Assembly: GCA_013180625.2 (NCBI GenBank)
Contig: SNVD02013588.1
Coordinates: forward strand, 18,593-82,592
DNA from: Boswellia sacra
Lineage: Eukaryota > Streptophyta > Magnoliopsida > Sapindales > Burseraceae
Length of the DNA stretch: 64,000 nt
Direction: 5' to 3'
This document shows positions 20,371-32,190 of this stretch, one piece after another; position 1 is the first letter of the stretch, and the number at the start of each line of letters is the position of its first letter. Below the pieces are notes generated by a model that saw only the letters and a list, made by a program, of their open reading frames with translations, was not told the origin of the DNA and did not search any database. Position numbers and translations under genes: made by a program.

Positions 20371-21546
20371 TTGTCTGTGCATAATTGAAAAATCTCAATT
20401 GAAACCTTCCCTTTTTGTTTTTTTTAATTCCTTTTTGAACTTCAACCATTCACTATATAAACACCCCCTCTTCTCACTTTCACTCACACATCACAATCCT
20501 CACTTCTCTCTCTTGAAGACAAGTTTGTGAATTCAAGAAATCTTTTTTATTTTAAAATTTTTTGGGCATCTTATATTGCTCTAAACCTGAAAAGGGTACG
20601 TCCTGAGAACAGTTCTCTCTTCTCTCTTCTCTTTCCTTATTTATTTTTCTTACTTAGAATTAAGTATGTTTATGTTTGTTTATACTTAGAATAAGCAGTT
20701 TGGGTTTTATTTTGATGCTTAGAAGCATGTTTAGGGTTATTATGAATTATTCTATCCCTTATTTGTTTTGTGAGATGGATAAGCGTGTCGAGGTAAGTCC
20801 ACTTTCTCTCTTTTATTAGAAACATGTCTAGGAGTTAATTTTCTTTGCGAAGGCTTAGAATCACGATTCGAAACACATGTTTAGAATCATGCTTAAGAGC
20901 ATATGATTATAATCATGCTAGGAAAATTAACAATTGCTCTGAAGTATCTGGGAAATAGCATAGAGTAGGGATGAATTACCATGATTGCTTAAATGAGGCT
21001 AGAATATGCCATGATAACCATGCTAGGCTAGAATTGCCATATTTAGAATTAAATCAATTGAATTATGCTAGAGTAGCAATAGGCTAGAATGCCATGATTG
21101 AATTATCAAATCTTGGTTGAAGTGTAATTCAATTCTCCTCCCTCTTTCTTTGTATGAATATACAACTTTTGTTGATTGAATATTATCTCACATGATTAAT
21201 AAAGATAAAACTTGAAATGTGTGCATAAAATAAGGAACTTAGGTGGACTTTACAACAACATGAGCTATTCTAATTTAATATACCTAGTGGAGGTCGAATT
21301 TTGATCTGGGCAAGGCGAATGACTCATATCTAACTTTCCAAACCCATCTTTGAAGGGATGAGGATAGTTTAGGTCCTAAAGCGAGGGATCATATTGGCCC
21401 CATTCATTCTCAATTGAATAATTGGGTGGTAACTCCATTTCTCTAAACGTGCCTATGACTTCTTTGTGTTCCCCTTAGTCTCAAAAAAGACTTTGACATA
21501 GTGCCGTGGTCGCCAATGCTTTGGTGGGATGAAAGTCCCATTCACA
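20371..21546 (+). repeat. Tat/Ogre-like 5' LTR, R-U5 part
   Basis: It has a TATA box at 20454-20460, a pyrimidine-rich start (CTCACACATCACAATCCTCAC), and long AT-rich sequence with repeated TAGAATCATG units (20860-21090). It ends in CACA one base before a PBS-like sequence. Long LTRs of this layout are typical of Tat/Ogre elements. The upstream edge is not defined. Confidence 0.45.
20454..20460 (+). promoter_or_regulatory. TATA box of the Tat-like LTR
   Basis: CACTATATAAACACC is followed 30-40 bp later by the pyrimidine-rich CACTTTCACTCACACATCACA, a typical plant transcription start environment. Confidence 0.6.
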
Positions 21547-21547
21547 G

Positions 21548-21565
21548 TGGTGACTCTACTAGGAA
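21548..21565 (+). other. Decayed primer binding site (tRNA-Arg type)
   Basis: GTGGTGACTCTACTAGGAAT resembles the TGGCGACTCYRCTGGGGA primer site of Tat/Ogre elements with a few substitutions. Its position right after CACA supports the LTR boundary. Confidence 0.45.
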
Positions 21566-21992
21566 TAAGAGAAGTTGATTCTGATTGAGATACCGAATTC
21601 TAATACCTCATGTTGATATTCTAAGTCCTTACATCACTACAATTTGGATATAATGTGCATGAATTACCTAAACTAGTCCGGTGGCATTGGCATAAGAAGT
21701 CTTTGGCTCCATTTGACCCTTAGATGACTCATGTTGGTGTCACCACCTTTAAGCATGTACCATTGATTTGGTATAAAAAGAGACCAGTCTAAAGGAGCAT
21801 CTCTCACTCAAAAGAACTCAGACTATTGGACCCATGAGACTCAAGCCCATGTAGATGAATCTAGTAACTTCCAATAAGATGAATATCCAAAACCCATGTT
21901 AAAATGCCTATCCATGGATGTAAATTTTACATGATTAGAATAACATTTACTCAAACCTCATGGAACCATGAACGAATGCCACATGTCAAAAC
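21566..21992 (+). other. Leader remnant of the Tat-like element
   Basis: Sequence after the PBS with no ORF; it is cut off at about 21993 by the end of element B. Confidence 0.4.
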
Positions 21993-23523
21993 TGACACAT
22001 CCAAACATAGGATTATCTCCCAAGTATAGGAGTGTCGAAGTAATAAACCCGGTAAGATCGGGTTTGATCCACGAGAAAGGGGATTTAGTGGTACAAACTA
22101 AAAGGTGAGCAAATATAATAACAAGATAATATTAACAAATAAAAGTCAAGATGGTAGGAGGCACTACTAACCATTCAAATATAAAACAAAAATAAAAGGT
22201 GGTAAAACCATCCCTGAAAATAGGAGGTAAAACCTACCATTGCAAATAAAACAACAAGTTCATAGACAATAAACAAGAATAATTAAATTACACAAGTAAG
22301 AGGAATTAACACAATAATAATGAAAGATAAGGTTGGAGGATCCGCCCTTGATATATCAAATAAAGATAATTAACCCAATTATAACTCAATTGGAATCCAC
22401 ACATCGAGGAGGTTCCAATTGGAAGGTATGTCATTTAAGCCCATTTAATTATATGAATTATATTTGTTTCATTACCAATATTTATACCACTTCTTGTAAA
22501 TGGGTTTAAGTATCCAATGTACCAATCACCATATATCTACAACAAATCAAGGTTTCCAACTAGACTTGTGTCGGTAAGGAAGAACCATACGACATTTAGA
22601 AAGGATCTAAGCATTTGATGTGCCAAGGATTGTCTACAATGGATCAAGACCTCCACTTTACGAGTAGTGTCAAGATTGATTAGAGAAATAAATATAAATC
22701 ATATAAAATAAATAACAAAAGATTATGATTCTTAAGCACATATTAAAGGTTTAGAGGACTCTTATTCTCATATAAAGGGTTTCACCTTTTCACCTTAGCA
22801 AGAGAAAATTTAGCAAGATATTATGAAAGAAAGAAAACAAATTGAAAAAAAAAAAGAAGATTTATTAATAACATTCAGAAAACAAAACACAAGAGAGAAA
22901 AACAGAATAATAAGAGATCCCAGCCAAGGCCAAGATGCCCTAATGGCTCACAATGCACCTCTATTTATAGATATATTTAGGGGCAAACTTGTCAAATTAC
23001 AAAGGGACAATTATAAAATATCTTATTGACAATTTAGATTATCATATGCACTGACTTTGACCAGCAATTTCGATACCAAATTATTTAGAATTTTTGTTAC
23101 ATGTCTTCATGAAAATTGTAGATATTTCTCTCAGATTTCTAGAACATCATGATTCATACGATTTGCATACGTATATCAAGAGATATGGTTAAAATACGGA
23201 GGCATGGTTAGTATGGGCCAAAACTGCAGATGGGTTCAATTCAAGCCCATTTTTGGTCTATTAAGAGCCCGAATTTGATGATCTTTGCGAAATATGATCT
23301 TGTGAATAATTTAATCAGCTTTGCAACAAATTAAGATTTGTACCATTCTGATCTATAAATAGAAAGTTATGCCTATTTTACCGAACCTACAATAAAAACT
23401 GAAATTAAGATAAAACTAATTCAAAAGATGCAAAGATTACAAATATGCTTAAATTTAGTGACACTATTAATGTAATATGATGAATTAAGCTCTTATTAAG
23501 TATACATATTTAAGTGTTCATCA
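21993..23523 (-). repeat. Element B 3' LTR
   Basis: The right edge is TGATGAACACTTAAATATG on the minus strand, next to the PPT. The left edge is placed at TGACACATCC (plus strand) from the TG requirement and the CAAGTATAGGAGTGTCG/GGTTTGATCCACGAG block usual near the U5 end; it may be off by some bases. There is no second LTR in the window. Confidence 0.75.
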
Positions 23524-23535
23524 CACCCCCCAACT
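23524..23535 (-). other. Element B polypurine tract
   Basis: AGTTGGGGGGTG on the minus strand abuts TGATGAACAC. A GCTAGGGACTAGCAATAAGCTAG stem-like stretch precedes it. Confidence 0.85.
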
Positions 23536-23849
23536 AGCTTATTGCTAGTCCCTAGCAATTAAAGCGTTATTATTTAGAAGTGATTTATAGAATTTTACAT
23601 ATAAGGTGGTCATTATTGCACTCTCCTTGATTTTATCCAAATAAACAAACTCTCAAAAGATTATTTTTCTCTTTTTTTTTAAAAGACTCGTGTACCTTTC
23701 AGTCAAGATATTAACAAACCTTCTTTTTGTGCTCAGTCGAAACATGACTATGGGGCTTTTTAGAAAGAAGGCATATAAGTCCTCATATTTGTTAAAGCTA
23801 ACATCCTTAGGCAGGGGGCATTCATTCATCATTATTTTTATTTTTTTTG

Positions 23850-24150
23850 AAACAATACATCTTTAACCTATGTAGCGAGCCTTAGGCTAATGACTCCCAC
23901 ACTAGTTGGCCTAGGTCATTAGGTGTTAAGACACTCCTACGAGCTTAACGACTTGGGCTGCCGATACTTTATTTTTGTTTAGAAACTTGTGGATAGTGCA
24001 ATGATTCAATCCCCTTAAGCTTTCTCCTTAATCTATATAACGAGCTTTGGGCCAATAGCTCCTAAACCAGTTGGTCTTAGGGTATTAGGTGTTGAGGCAC
24101 CCCTGGGATTTAATTGCTCGAATTAAGAAGGCTGCGAGACCAAACTTATC
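23850..24150. repeat. Diverged ~170-bp tandem duplication in the element B 3' region
   Basis: Two units share TAACGAGC(C)TT-GGC-AATGACTCC, CAGTTGGCCTTAGG and TATTAGGTGTTGAGGCAC. They start near 23865 and 24038. Non-coding. Confidence 0.65.
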
Positions 24151-24675
24151 CATAATTATTTTTTTTCACTTTTTTCCTCTCTTTTTTTTATTTACTTTTC
24201 TTTCCTTTTGTTGTTATCCTAAACAAAACAAAAGAACTCAAATATTGCAACCCACAATCATGCATCAAAGTATGTGTGTGTGTAAAGAAAGAATTCATGA
24301 ATACTTACTTAATGAGTACATAAGCAAACAGTTTATTAAATGATAAGGTCGTGAGAGTTCATAGATTTAAATAATTCAAAGTGAAGTGAATAAAACATTC
24401 TTCTTATAAAATTCAAAAATCAAAACTAAATAATATAAAGTTAGCTAAAATGAGTTTTCAAAAGTGCAAAATCAAAATAAAATGACAAATTGATTAGAAT
24501 GGGTTTTACGAGTTTAAAATGACCCTCTTTACTCTGTCATTCCTAGCCCAGAATGCGTCTCAAGAGGATTTGAACTCCTTACACAACACTTTGAATCTAA
24601 TTACTAACTCCTTTTTTTTCTTTTTTGCAAAAAGAAAATTTAAGAGACACTTATGTCTACTATCCTTTACACACC

Positions 24676-24720
24676 CTTCCCCCCCCCCCAAACCAAACGA
24701 AACATTGTCCTCAATGTTTA
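24676..24720 (-). other. Athila CATTGAGGACAATG motif in element B
   Basis: ACATTGAGGACAATGTTT is followed by a G-run on the minus strand, the same arrangement as at 5091-5130. Confidence 0.65.
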
Positions 24721-24859
24721 AATGTAGAGAGATAAAGTATAGGAGACATTACCTGGAGCTTCAGTTATTCAAAAGAGACAACCTAAAAGACACATAAAAT
24801 AAAATGCTACAAATAAAATAACAGACAAGAGAAATTATAAATGGAGATTCATATCCAAT

Positions 24860-25485
24860 TTACACTTTCTGTTTTGTCCTCCCCGACCAATTAAATTGAG
24901 TTATTGTTGGGTTAGGTTCAAACTCGACTGTTTGTAATTTGTCAAGCAATTCACTAGCAGTAGTTGTAGAAACAAGGATCTGTCGAACCGAATGAGGGAT
25001 AAAATTCTGTTCTATAATTGTATTAACAAAACGTATCAAAGGATCTAAGAATTTTTTAACATTCAACAAACCTATGGGTTTTTTATGGAGATTCAGTTGG
25101 ACCAAGAGGCAATTTGAAAAATTTTTTCAAGAGTATCAAAGCCACCAGGTAATGCAATAAAGGCATCCGAATTGATAAAAGTATATGCCATGCGTTCATG
25201 CATATAGGAGACCTGTAACTCCTTCCCAACTATTTTTTCAATGATGCTTTCTACAACCAAAGATTTAGGAATAACACCTAAAACTTGACTGTCTCCTACG
25301 AGTGCAGCTGTTGACACACAACCTATTAACCTGAGGCTACCTTCCCTATAAACCACATGAATCTTTCTTTCAGCTAATAGCCTGCCAAGATAGTTTGCTA
25401 CTGCTACAAACTCTTCACTTTTTTCAGGTCGAGATCCACAGAATGCACATATCTTTTGGATTCGACGTTTTGAGATTTCCTCCAT
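24860..25485 (-). pseudogene. LOG: LOG-like phosphoribohydrolase, copy B (degenerate)
   Basis: The ATG at 25485 opens 130 codons with ICAFCGSRPEKSEEF (about residues 12-26), GVIPKSLVV and a degenerate signature PGGFDTLEK, where PGGYGTLEE is expected: the second glycine and the last glutamate, both in the nucleotide-binding/catalytic motif, are replaced. The loop YGGGSLGLMG is altered to YREGSLRLIG. A one-base shift near 25098 moves VQLNLHKKPIGLLNV and the rest into another frame ending at 24860. Intronless, about 210 residues if joined. Only about half of the positions agree with copy A, so the copies separated long ago. Probably inactive. Confidence 0.9.
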
Positions 25486-25537
25486 GTCTATGCAACTCTC
25501 TAACTATATGTGTGAAGAGGAGAATAAGAGATGTCAT

Positions 25538-25544
25538 ATTTATA
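25538..25544 (-). promoter_or_regulatory. TATA-like box upstream of LOG copy B
   Basis: TATAAAT on the minus strand lies 53 bp before the LOG ATG. It is at another place than the TATA-like box of copy A, so the two are not clearly homologous. Confidence 0.35.
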
Positions 25545-25749
25545 GAGTGCAAAAAGGCATTCTAATGATGACATCTCTATAGGTAGCTTGACTGTTTGTT
25601 GAAAAAGTTTGATAATAAAGCATAGAAATTCAAAAAAAATGACAAAAACAAGACACCATAAATGCATAAGTCAATCAAAAGATAGAGATATAAAGTTAAA
25701 AATGACAGTTGTAAGACATAAAAATTCAAAAATGATAGCATGCATGTAT

Positions 25750-25845
25750 ATGTACAGGTAGTTGTGACTGTGGCTCACATCTTCCTCTGGTTTTACATCC
25801 AGAAACGGCTTAAACACCTTGTATGAGTTGGGGATATGCTTCCCA
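25750..25845 (-). other. Conserved CRP C-terminal tail, open in element B
   Basis: On the minus strand one frame reads VFKPFLDVKPEEDV and then SHSHNYLYIY without a stop. A and C have the same tail after a TAG. In B the tail is separated from the main CRP frame by upstream stops and shifts. Confidence 0.5.
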
Positions 25846-25929
25846 TCTAGCTTTCTTATATTTTTAAGTCAAATTCCTGAGATTATAACGTTCCTGCTCT
25901 TTTCAAAATTGTGTCCATAATTTCAAAAT

Positions 25930-26352
25930 TTAATGCTGCATAATTCCACAAGAACGCCTCTCCAGAGTCAATTGGATATTATCCAAAGACTCCCTACTCA
26001 GTCCATTCTTTATGAATTGTAGCTTATCCTCTCGATTGTTAGACAAATATCCAAAGGAGCGGCATTGCTGGTTACAAGTCCATCTTACACATTTATGACA
26101 ACCTTGTAACCTTTTTGCTTTTCGCTTTTTGGCGTGAGAGCTTTTTTCCAAACTTGGCATGTGAGAAACTAGATTATCTAAAAATTCACAAGAAAATCGA
26201 ACCATGGCTTCAATTAACCACCTTAAATAAGCAGGAATATCCTTGCACATCAACATCCTTAGTCTTTCTGTGCGAGTTTTGTAAATTTTAAGCAAATCAT
26301 TTTGAGGATAAAAGGGAAAACATGTGTACAGATTCGAGAGAATGGTATCCAT
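25930..26352 (-). pseudogene. Cysteine-rich basic protein (CRP), copy B, C-terminally truncated
   Basis: The ATG at 26352 aligns with the start of copy A. About 140 codons keep the same order of blocks: IPAYLRWLIEAMVR, the basic patch HAKKRKAKRLQ, the cluster GCHKC...CNQQC with the same C-x2-C-x4-C-x3-C spacing, NNREDKLQFIKNGL and RESLDNIQLTLE. It stops at CGIMQH, about 45 codons before the end of copy A, and later traces show more stops. Basic patch and cysteines are the best kept parts between A and B. It begins 168 bp after the integrase stop codon. Confidence 0.75.
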
Positions 26353-26519
26353 GTGAAGAAAATGAGAGAGAGAAAAAAAAGAACATGAATGCAAGGTGAG
26401 TAACAGTTTTTAGGGAACTGAAAAACCAACTTTAAAAGTCACGGAGTAATGTATCCGTCTCTTGATCGGAAAAAATCAATCCTTAAAAAGGATTGATTAA
26501 AGCAAATGGACTCTTCATT

Positions 26520-26616
26520 TTAATCAAAATTTTTAAATAATGGTTTTAACCTTTGTCCATTAACTTTAAAAACATTACCATTCTTTGGGTTCTCAATTTC
26601 AACAGCTCCATGAAAT
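26520..26616 (-). pseudogene. Athila integrase C-terminus (element B)
   Basis: On the minus strand HGAVEIENPKNG is followed by NVFKVNGQRLKPLF and a TAA at 26520-26522. The G-A-V-E and K-V-N-G-Q-R-L-K-P blocks are the usual end of gypsy/Athila integrase. This fixes the CRP/LOG module as lying directly downstream of pol. The upstream part of pol is missing. Confidence 0.85.
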
Positions 26617-26730
26617 TTCAACAGCTCAATTTCAATTTCAACATTACCCTAATGACCCAAACACATTTGAAATTTTCAAAGAACAAACTCAAAAGCATTA
26701 TCAATAATATCTTTCATTTTCTCCTCTTCA

Positions 26731-27284
26731 ATGGATATCAATATCTTTCTATCCAACCTTCGTAAACATTTCCCTTCACTTCCTTAAAATACTGTGTTCA
26801 AAATTTATAAGGTACGGATGACTAGACTTTGGATGTTGATGCTCTAAAAAATGCTTGCGGATATCTGGTGGCTTCTCTAAGCTAAGGTAAGATTGTCCGG
26901 TGAACCTGATATTAATCTCACAATATACATGCCTGGTCTAAGGAAGAGCTATTACGCCAAAAGGCAAAGAGCAAAGAGAATACAAGTCTGTTATAAATGT
27001 GCCCAATGGAATTGTAACCAGAGTTGTCGATCATTAGGTTTTGTGTTCAGGAATAGAGAAGATAAACTTTCGTTCATTAAAATGGTTTGAGTAATGAGTC
27101 TCTGGATAATATTTTACTAAATATTGAGTCACATTCTTGTGAACTTGTTCACTGTGAATTGCTTAATCTATGGACATAATTTTGTGGTGAATTACAACAT
27201 TATACTCTAGGGAATCTGACTAAAAAAGATCATGCTTGCCAGTTTATAAGAAAACTGGATGGGAAGCATATCCCTGACTCATAG
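26731..27284 (+). pseudogene. CRP, copy C (stops)
   Basis: The ATG and the first 18 codons match copy A, then a TAA ends the frame at LRKHFPSLP. Later blocks are still legible: MPGLRKSYYAKRQRAKRIQ, CYKCAQWNCNQSC (same cysteine spacing), NREDKLSFIK. The same TAG as in copy A ends the alignment at 27282-27284. Confidence 0.8.
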
Positions 27285-27765
27285 AAGGCGTTTCAGCCGT
27301 TACTGGACGTAAAACTAGAGGGAGATGTGAGCCACAATCACAACTACTTGTATATTTGAACATGTGTTATTATTGTAAAAATTTATTTTTCTTCATTTAT
27401 TTGATTTGATTATTATTGTTGTCTTTGTGTTGTTGTTGTTTGTTGATTTTTGTTTGTTAATTTCAAGTTTTCTTTTTGATAAACAACATGATTACCGATA
27501 ACATAAGCACACGTGGGAGCAAGTGTAAGGGTTTTGTCATCCCCCGCCGAAAGCATATCTCAATTTTTCAAATCTTGGGCCGGTACATATGCATCGAGCA
27601 ACCTCACTGAAATTATATCCTCATGCGTCAAATCTAAGAGCATTGCGTGTGTATCTATCCATTCTCCATATTTTCAAATGTCATTACTATAACATTTTTT
27701 GACCTTGAAAATCATAACATCTAACGTGCATCATTATCTTACACATGGTTAGGGCACATGTAGAA

Positions 27766-28383
27766 TTGAAGAAAACACCAATTTGGTGATTTTGAAATAT
27801 ATGCATATTTTGTGGATCTCAATTTGGTAAATATGGAGAGTTTGTAGCAGCAGCTATTGATCTTGGTAAGGTATTAGCTCAGAGGCATATTTATTTGGTT
27901 TATGGAGGAGATAGCCTTGGGTTAATAGTGTGTATGTCAACAGCTACAACCTTAGAAGGGAGCCAAGTTCTCAGCATTATCTCTAAACCATTAGCTGTAC
28001 GACATATCATAGGCAACACAATGAGGGAAGAGTTACAGGTCTCAAGCATGCATAAGCGTATTGCACATTTGCTTTTTAACTTTGATGAATTTATAGCTTA
28101 ACCGGGTGGTTATGGTGCATTATAGGAAATATTTCTAATCACCTCTTAGGCATAGCTAAACATCCACCAAAAACCCATTGGTTTGTTAAATGTTACTAAT
28201 TTTTTTGATGGTTTGTTTTCTTTTCTTGATCAAGTTGTAGAACAAAACTTCATCTCACAGTTGGCGAGGCAAATCTTGGTAATAGCTTCAACTGCAGAGG
28301 AGTCGATTGACAAACTACAAGAATTCATTCATTCACTTGATTTAGCAACAGCTCGAATTGGATTGGTTTGCAGAAGGTACTAA
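27766..28383 (+). pseudogene. LOG: LOG-like, copy C (start lost, several stops)
   Basis: The start ATG of copy A is TTG here. The first ~25 codons are shifted. From 27895 the frame reads VYGGDSLGLIV, TATTLEGSQVLSIISKPLAV, and later the signature region FIA-stop-PGGYGAL-stop. Further on LNVTNFFDGLFSFLDQVVEQNFIS is open. At the position of the copy A frameshift this copy has the full IISKPLAV, so the A deletion is private to A. Intronless. Confidence 0.9.
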
Positions 28384-29207
28384 AAGGCGTAAACTAGATT
28401 TAACGCTCCACCTGTAATCTTTATCTGCTGGTTTACTTCACTTTTGTTTGCTTTCTTTTTATTATGTTTATTTGAGATTTTTCAAGTTATTTCTTTTGAC
28501 TTTCACCCTTGATAATATTTTCTATTCTTGCCTTTTAGAGTGATGGCTTAAAAAGTTTAATTTACCTTGAAACACATTCTGGATCTCTTCAATCTAGAAT
28601 GGTTGAAGAAAGAGGCTAACTTTTGAACTTTTGAGACCCATTCTAACTAACTTGTTTTTGTTTACTGACTATTGGATTTTGTTATTTTATGAGTAAGTTT
28701 AGTTTTATGTAATTTAAAGTTGTTATGTGTTTTTGTCTTTATCTGGTCCGATTAAAAAAAAATTGTGGAAAAGAAATAAAGAATGGCATAATATAGGGTT
28801 TATTTAACCCTTGAAACGCATTCTAACTAAAAATATTAGTAGTTTGCTTATTTACTATTGTTTGAAGTGTCTTGTATTTTGTTTTGTTCATTCATAATAA
28901 AGGTATATAGATTGGGAACCTTAAGTCTGCGGGCTACTGGTCTTAAGGATTGTTGAAATATATAATCTTGACTTAGGTCTAACAACGCCACGTACCTCTT
29001 TTCTTGCATTTTATGGGTTGATGATAAGGGAATGATTGAATTGAGAATAACTCTTTGAAAATGATAAATAATGCACAGATCTGTGTGCTTGAAATGTTTA
29101 TTGGTTTTTGCTTTGTTTTTTATTCCTTGCACAACATTGAGCACTTGACCATTATCACTGAACTATTTGTTTAGTTAGAGAAGGTTTATGCAATTTAAGT
29201 GTTTCTT
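28384..29207 (+). other. 3' non-coding region of element C
   Basis: It aligns inverted to 5535-6353 of element A. Without coding content on the sense strand. The open frame on the other strand (28848-29144) starts with GTG like its counterpart in A and is not called. Confidence 0.7.
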
Positions 29208-30435
29208 AAGTAAGATTATTGGTAAAGGCACTTTGAATGTCAAAGGCCTACCCAATTTTAGAAATGTTCTTTTAGTGGAAGACTTAAAGGCTAATCTTAT
29301 TAGTATAAGTCAAATTTGTGATGAAAAGTATACTGTTAACTTCACACAAAACAAATGCATGGTCTTAGATAATTTTAGTGAATGCATTCTACAAAGTAAT
29401 AGATCTTTAGATAATTGTTATCTAGTAGAAATTGCATTTCATGCTAGGATTTTGGATTTAGAATTGTGGCATCAAAAATTAGGACACTTGAATTACAAAG
29501 ACTTGGTTAAATTAACTAAGTTAGGTGCTGTAAGAGGAGTTCCTAAACTTGATGATAAAATTGATAAAATTTGTGGACCATGTCAAATGGGAAAACAAAT
29601 TAGAAGTTCACACAAATCAAATCCACATCTTAGTACTTCTAAGATACTTGATTTGCTTCACATGGATCTTATGGGTCCCATGCAAATTGAAAGCATTATA
29701 GGTAAGAGATATATATTTGTTTGTGTGGATGATTTTTCTAGATATACTTGGATTGACTTTATTAAAGAAAAATCTGACACTTTGGTTGCTTTCAGGAACC
29801 TTTGTGTCAAGCTTGAAAATGAGCAAAATAGGAACATTTGAAGGATTATAAGAATAAGAAGTGATCATGGAAAGGAGTTTGAAAACGTTAGCTATGATGA
29901 TTTTTGCAAATATCATAGAATTGATCATCAATTTTCAGCTCCTAAAACCCCTGAATAGAATGGCATTGTAGAGAGGAAGAATAGAACCCTTTAAGAGATG
30001 GCAAGAGTAATGCTTAATAGCAAGAAGTTAACCAAGAGGCTATGGGCTGAAGCTATAAGCACTGCTTGCTATATTTCAAAAAGAGTTTTTCTTAGACCTA
30101 GTACTAACTAGACACCTTATGAAATCTTGAAAGGAAAAAAACCTAATTTGAAATATTTTCATGTTTTTGATTGCATGTGTTACATCTTAAACGATAGAGA
30201 ACTGTTATGAAAATTAGATCCAAGGAGTGATGAAGGAGTCTTTGTGGGATATGCACAAAATAGCAAGGCTTTTCGAGTTTACAATCTGAGAACTGAGGCA
30301 GTCATGGAATCTGCAAATGTAGTATTTGATAATCATGATGATTATGCAGAATACTCACAAAAAGAAAACATAATCAGCTTCACAGAAGATGTAGAAAAAT
30401 CTGATCCAAACAGAAATAAATAGAAAGATGCTATT
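29208..30435 (+). pseudogene. Copia GAG-pre-integrase and integrase region, with stops
   Basis: Visible are LWHQKLGHLNYKDL and the cysteine of ICGPCQMGKQ (the H..C..C zinc-binding part), then LLHMDLMGPM and FVCVDDFSRYTW of the catalytic core and IRSDHGKEFEN. In-frame stops include the TGA after ENEQNRNI (29839-29841) and the TAG at 29956-29958 inside PE-NGIVERKNR. The C-terminal GKKPNLKYFHVFDC block follows. The frame is not functional. Confidence 0.9.
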
Positions 30436-32190
30436 ATGAAAGAAGAAACAGTGGCTGTTACACTCAATGTAACAGTAGCATCTGACAACTCAGATTTAAA
30501 CCAAAATTCGATTCAGAATGGTGATGATCAAAAAGATCCACCCATATGGATTCAGAAGGCATATCCAACAAGTTCTGTCATTGGACCACCAGATGACATG
30601 AGGAAGACTCGGAGCAAGGTAAGAAACCATGTAAGGTTTGCATGTTATGTTTCTTTAGTTGAGTCGAAGAATGTGAAAGAAGCCTTAAAAGAAGAAGTAT
30701 GGATTCAAGCTATGCAAGACGAACTTAATCAGTTTAAGAGAAATGAAGTGTGGGAATTAATTCCTAGGCCAAGAAATACAAATGTCATTTGAACTAAATG
30801 GATTTTCAAAAATAAAACTGATGAAAGTGGACAAGTAGTTAGAAATAAAGCTAGGCTAGTTGCACAAGGTTACACTCAAGTTGAAGGCATAGACTTTGAT
30901 GAAACCTTTGCACCAGTAGCTAGACTTGAATCAATCATATTATTTCTTGCAATTGCTTGTTTAATTGAGTTTAAGTTGTACTAAATGAATGTTAAAAATG
31001 CATTTTTAAATGGCTATCTCAATGAAGAAGTTTTTGTTGAACAACCTAAACGATTTGAAGATCCTAAACATCCAGATTTTGTGTACAAATTGCACAAAGC
31101 TTTGTATGGTTTGAAACAAGCTCCTAGAGCTTGGTATGAAAGGTTGACTAATTTTTTAATCAACAAAGGTTATAAAAGAGGTAGAAATGATAAAACTTTG
31201 TTTATCAAACATGCATCAAACTATTTTATTGTTGCTCAAATATATGTTGATGACATTGTTTTCAGATCAACTAACAAAAGCAAAATTAATGAGTTTGTTA
31301 AGTTGATGTAGGAAGAATTTGAGATGAGCATGGTAGGAGAACTAAATTTCTTTCTTGGATTACAGGTTAAGCAAATAAATGATGGGATATTTATATCTCA
31401 ATCAAAATATGCTAAAAATCTAGTAAAGAAATTTGGGCTTGAAAATGCAAAACCAATGAAAACTCTTATTAGTACTAATCTAAAACTTTCCAAAGACAAT
31501 GCAGGAAAAAAAGTTGATGCAAGCTTATACAGAAGCATTATTGGTAGTCTACTTTACCTCATAGCAAGCAGACCAGATTTGAGCTTTAGTGTAGGACTTT
31601 GTGCAAGATTTCAAGCAAATCCCAAAGAATCTCATCTTGCAGCAGCAAAGAGAATCATCAGGTATGTTCATAGAATATATGATTATAGAATTTGGTTTTC
31701 TAAAGAAACAAATGATTGTCTTGCAGGGTTCAATGATGCAGATTGGGCAGGGAATGCTGATGACAGAAAAAGCACTTCAGGAGGTTGTTTTTATCTTGGT
31801 ACTAACTTGGTTTCATGGCACAGTAAGAAGCAGAATTCAATTTCTTTATCTACAACTGAAGCCGAATACATAGCAGTTGGGAGTTGTTGTACACAACTGT
31901 TGTGGATGAAGCAAATGTTGAGAGATTATGGTATTGAACAGAAGCCCATTACTGTGTTTTGTGATAATACTAGTGCTATAAATATTTTCAAAAATCTAGT
32001 TCAACATTCTAGGACAAAACACATTGATATTAGATATCACTTTATAAGGGAACTAGTGGAATCTAAAGTGATACACATTGAGCACATCTCCATAGATAAA
32101 TAATTGGCTGACTTGTTCACTAAGGCATTGGACACAACAAGATTTGAAAATCTAAGAAAAGCCTTAGGTATTTGTCAATTATATGATTGA
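30436..32190 (+). pseudogene. Copia reverse transcriptase and RNase H, with stops
   Basis: RT begins at WIQAMQDELNQF and carries [31 protein letters not shown] and the catalytic YVDDI near 31250. RNase H (DADWAGNADDRKSTSGG, STTEAEYIA, TKHIDIRYHFIRE) follows to LADLFTKAL. Stops interrupt at 30790 (VI-TKW), near 30982 (LY-MNV), near 31309 (LM-EEF) and near 32101 (DK-LAD). The 259-codon segment 31324-32103 is the longest open part. Confidence 0.93.

Larger units (their letters stand above)
21993..26620 (-). mobile_element. Element B: 3' half of an Athila-type retrotransposon carrying CRP and LOG
   Basis: In the element's direction (minus) the order is integrase C-terminus, stop, CRP, LOG, 3' non-coding region, PPT and 3' LTR. 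Everything before the integrase end and the 5' LTR is missing; at about 26620 the sequence passes into element C in the opposite orientation. The LTR is unrelated at its start to that of A (TGATGAACACTTAAATATG versus TGATAGGTGTCTATTTATG), so B is another subfamily. Confidence 0.85.
26625..29207 (+). mobile_element. Element C: internal fragment of an A-type retrotransposon, inverted next to B
   Basis: It matches element A from about 8145 down to about 5535 in inverted orientation: CRP, intergenic region, LOG and 3' non-coding region. It begins in a short AATTTCAACAGCTC duplication at the junction with B and ends at TAAGTGTTTCTT (29207), where a copia fragment starts. No LTR, PBS or PPT remains. 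Confidence 0.85.
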
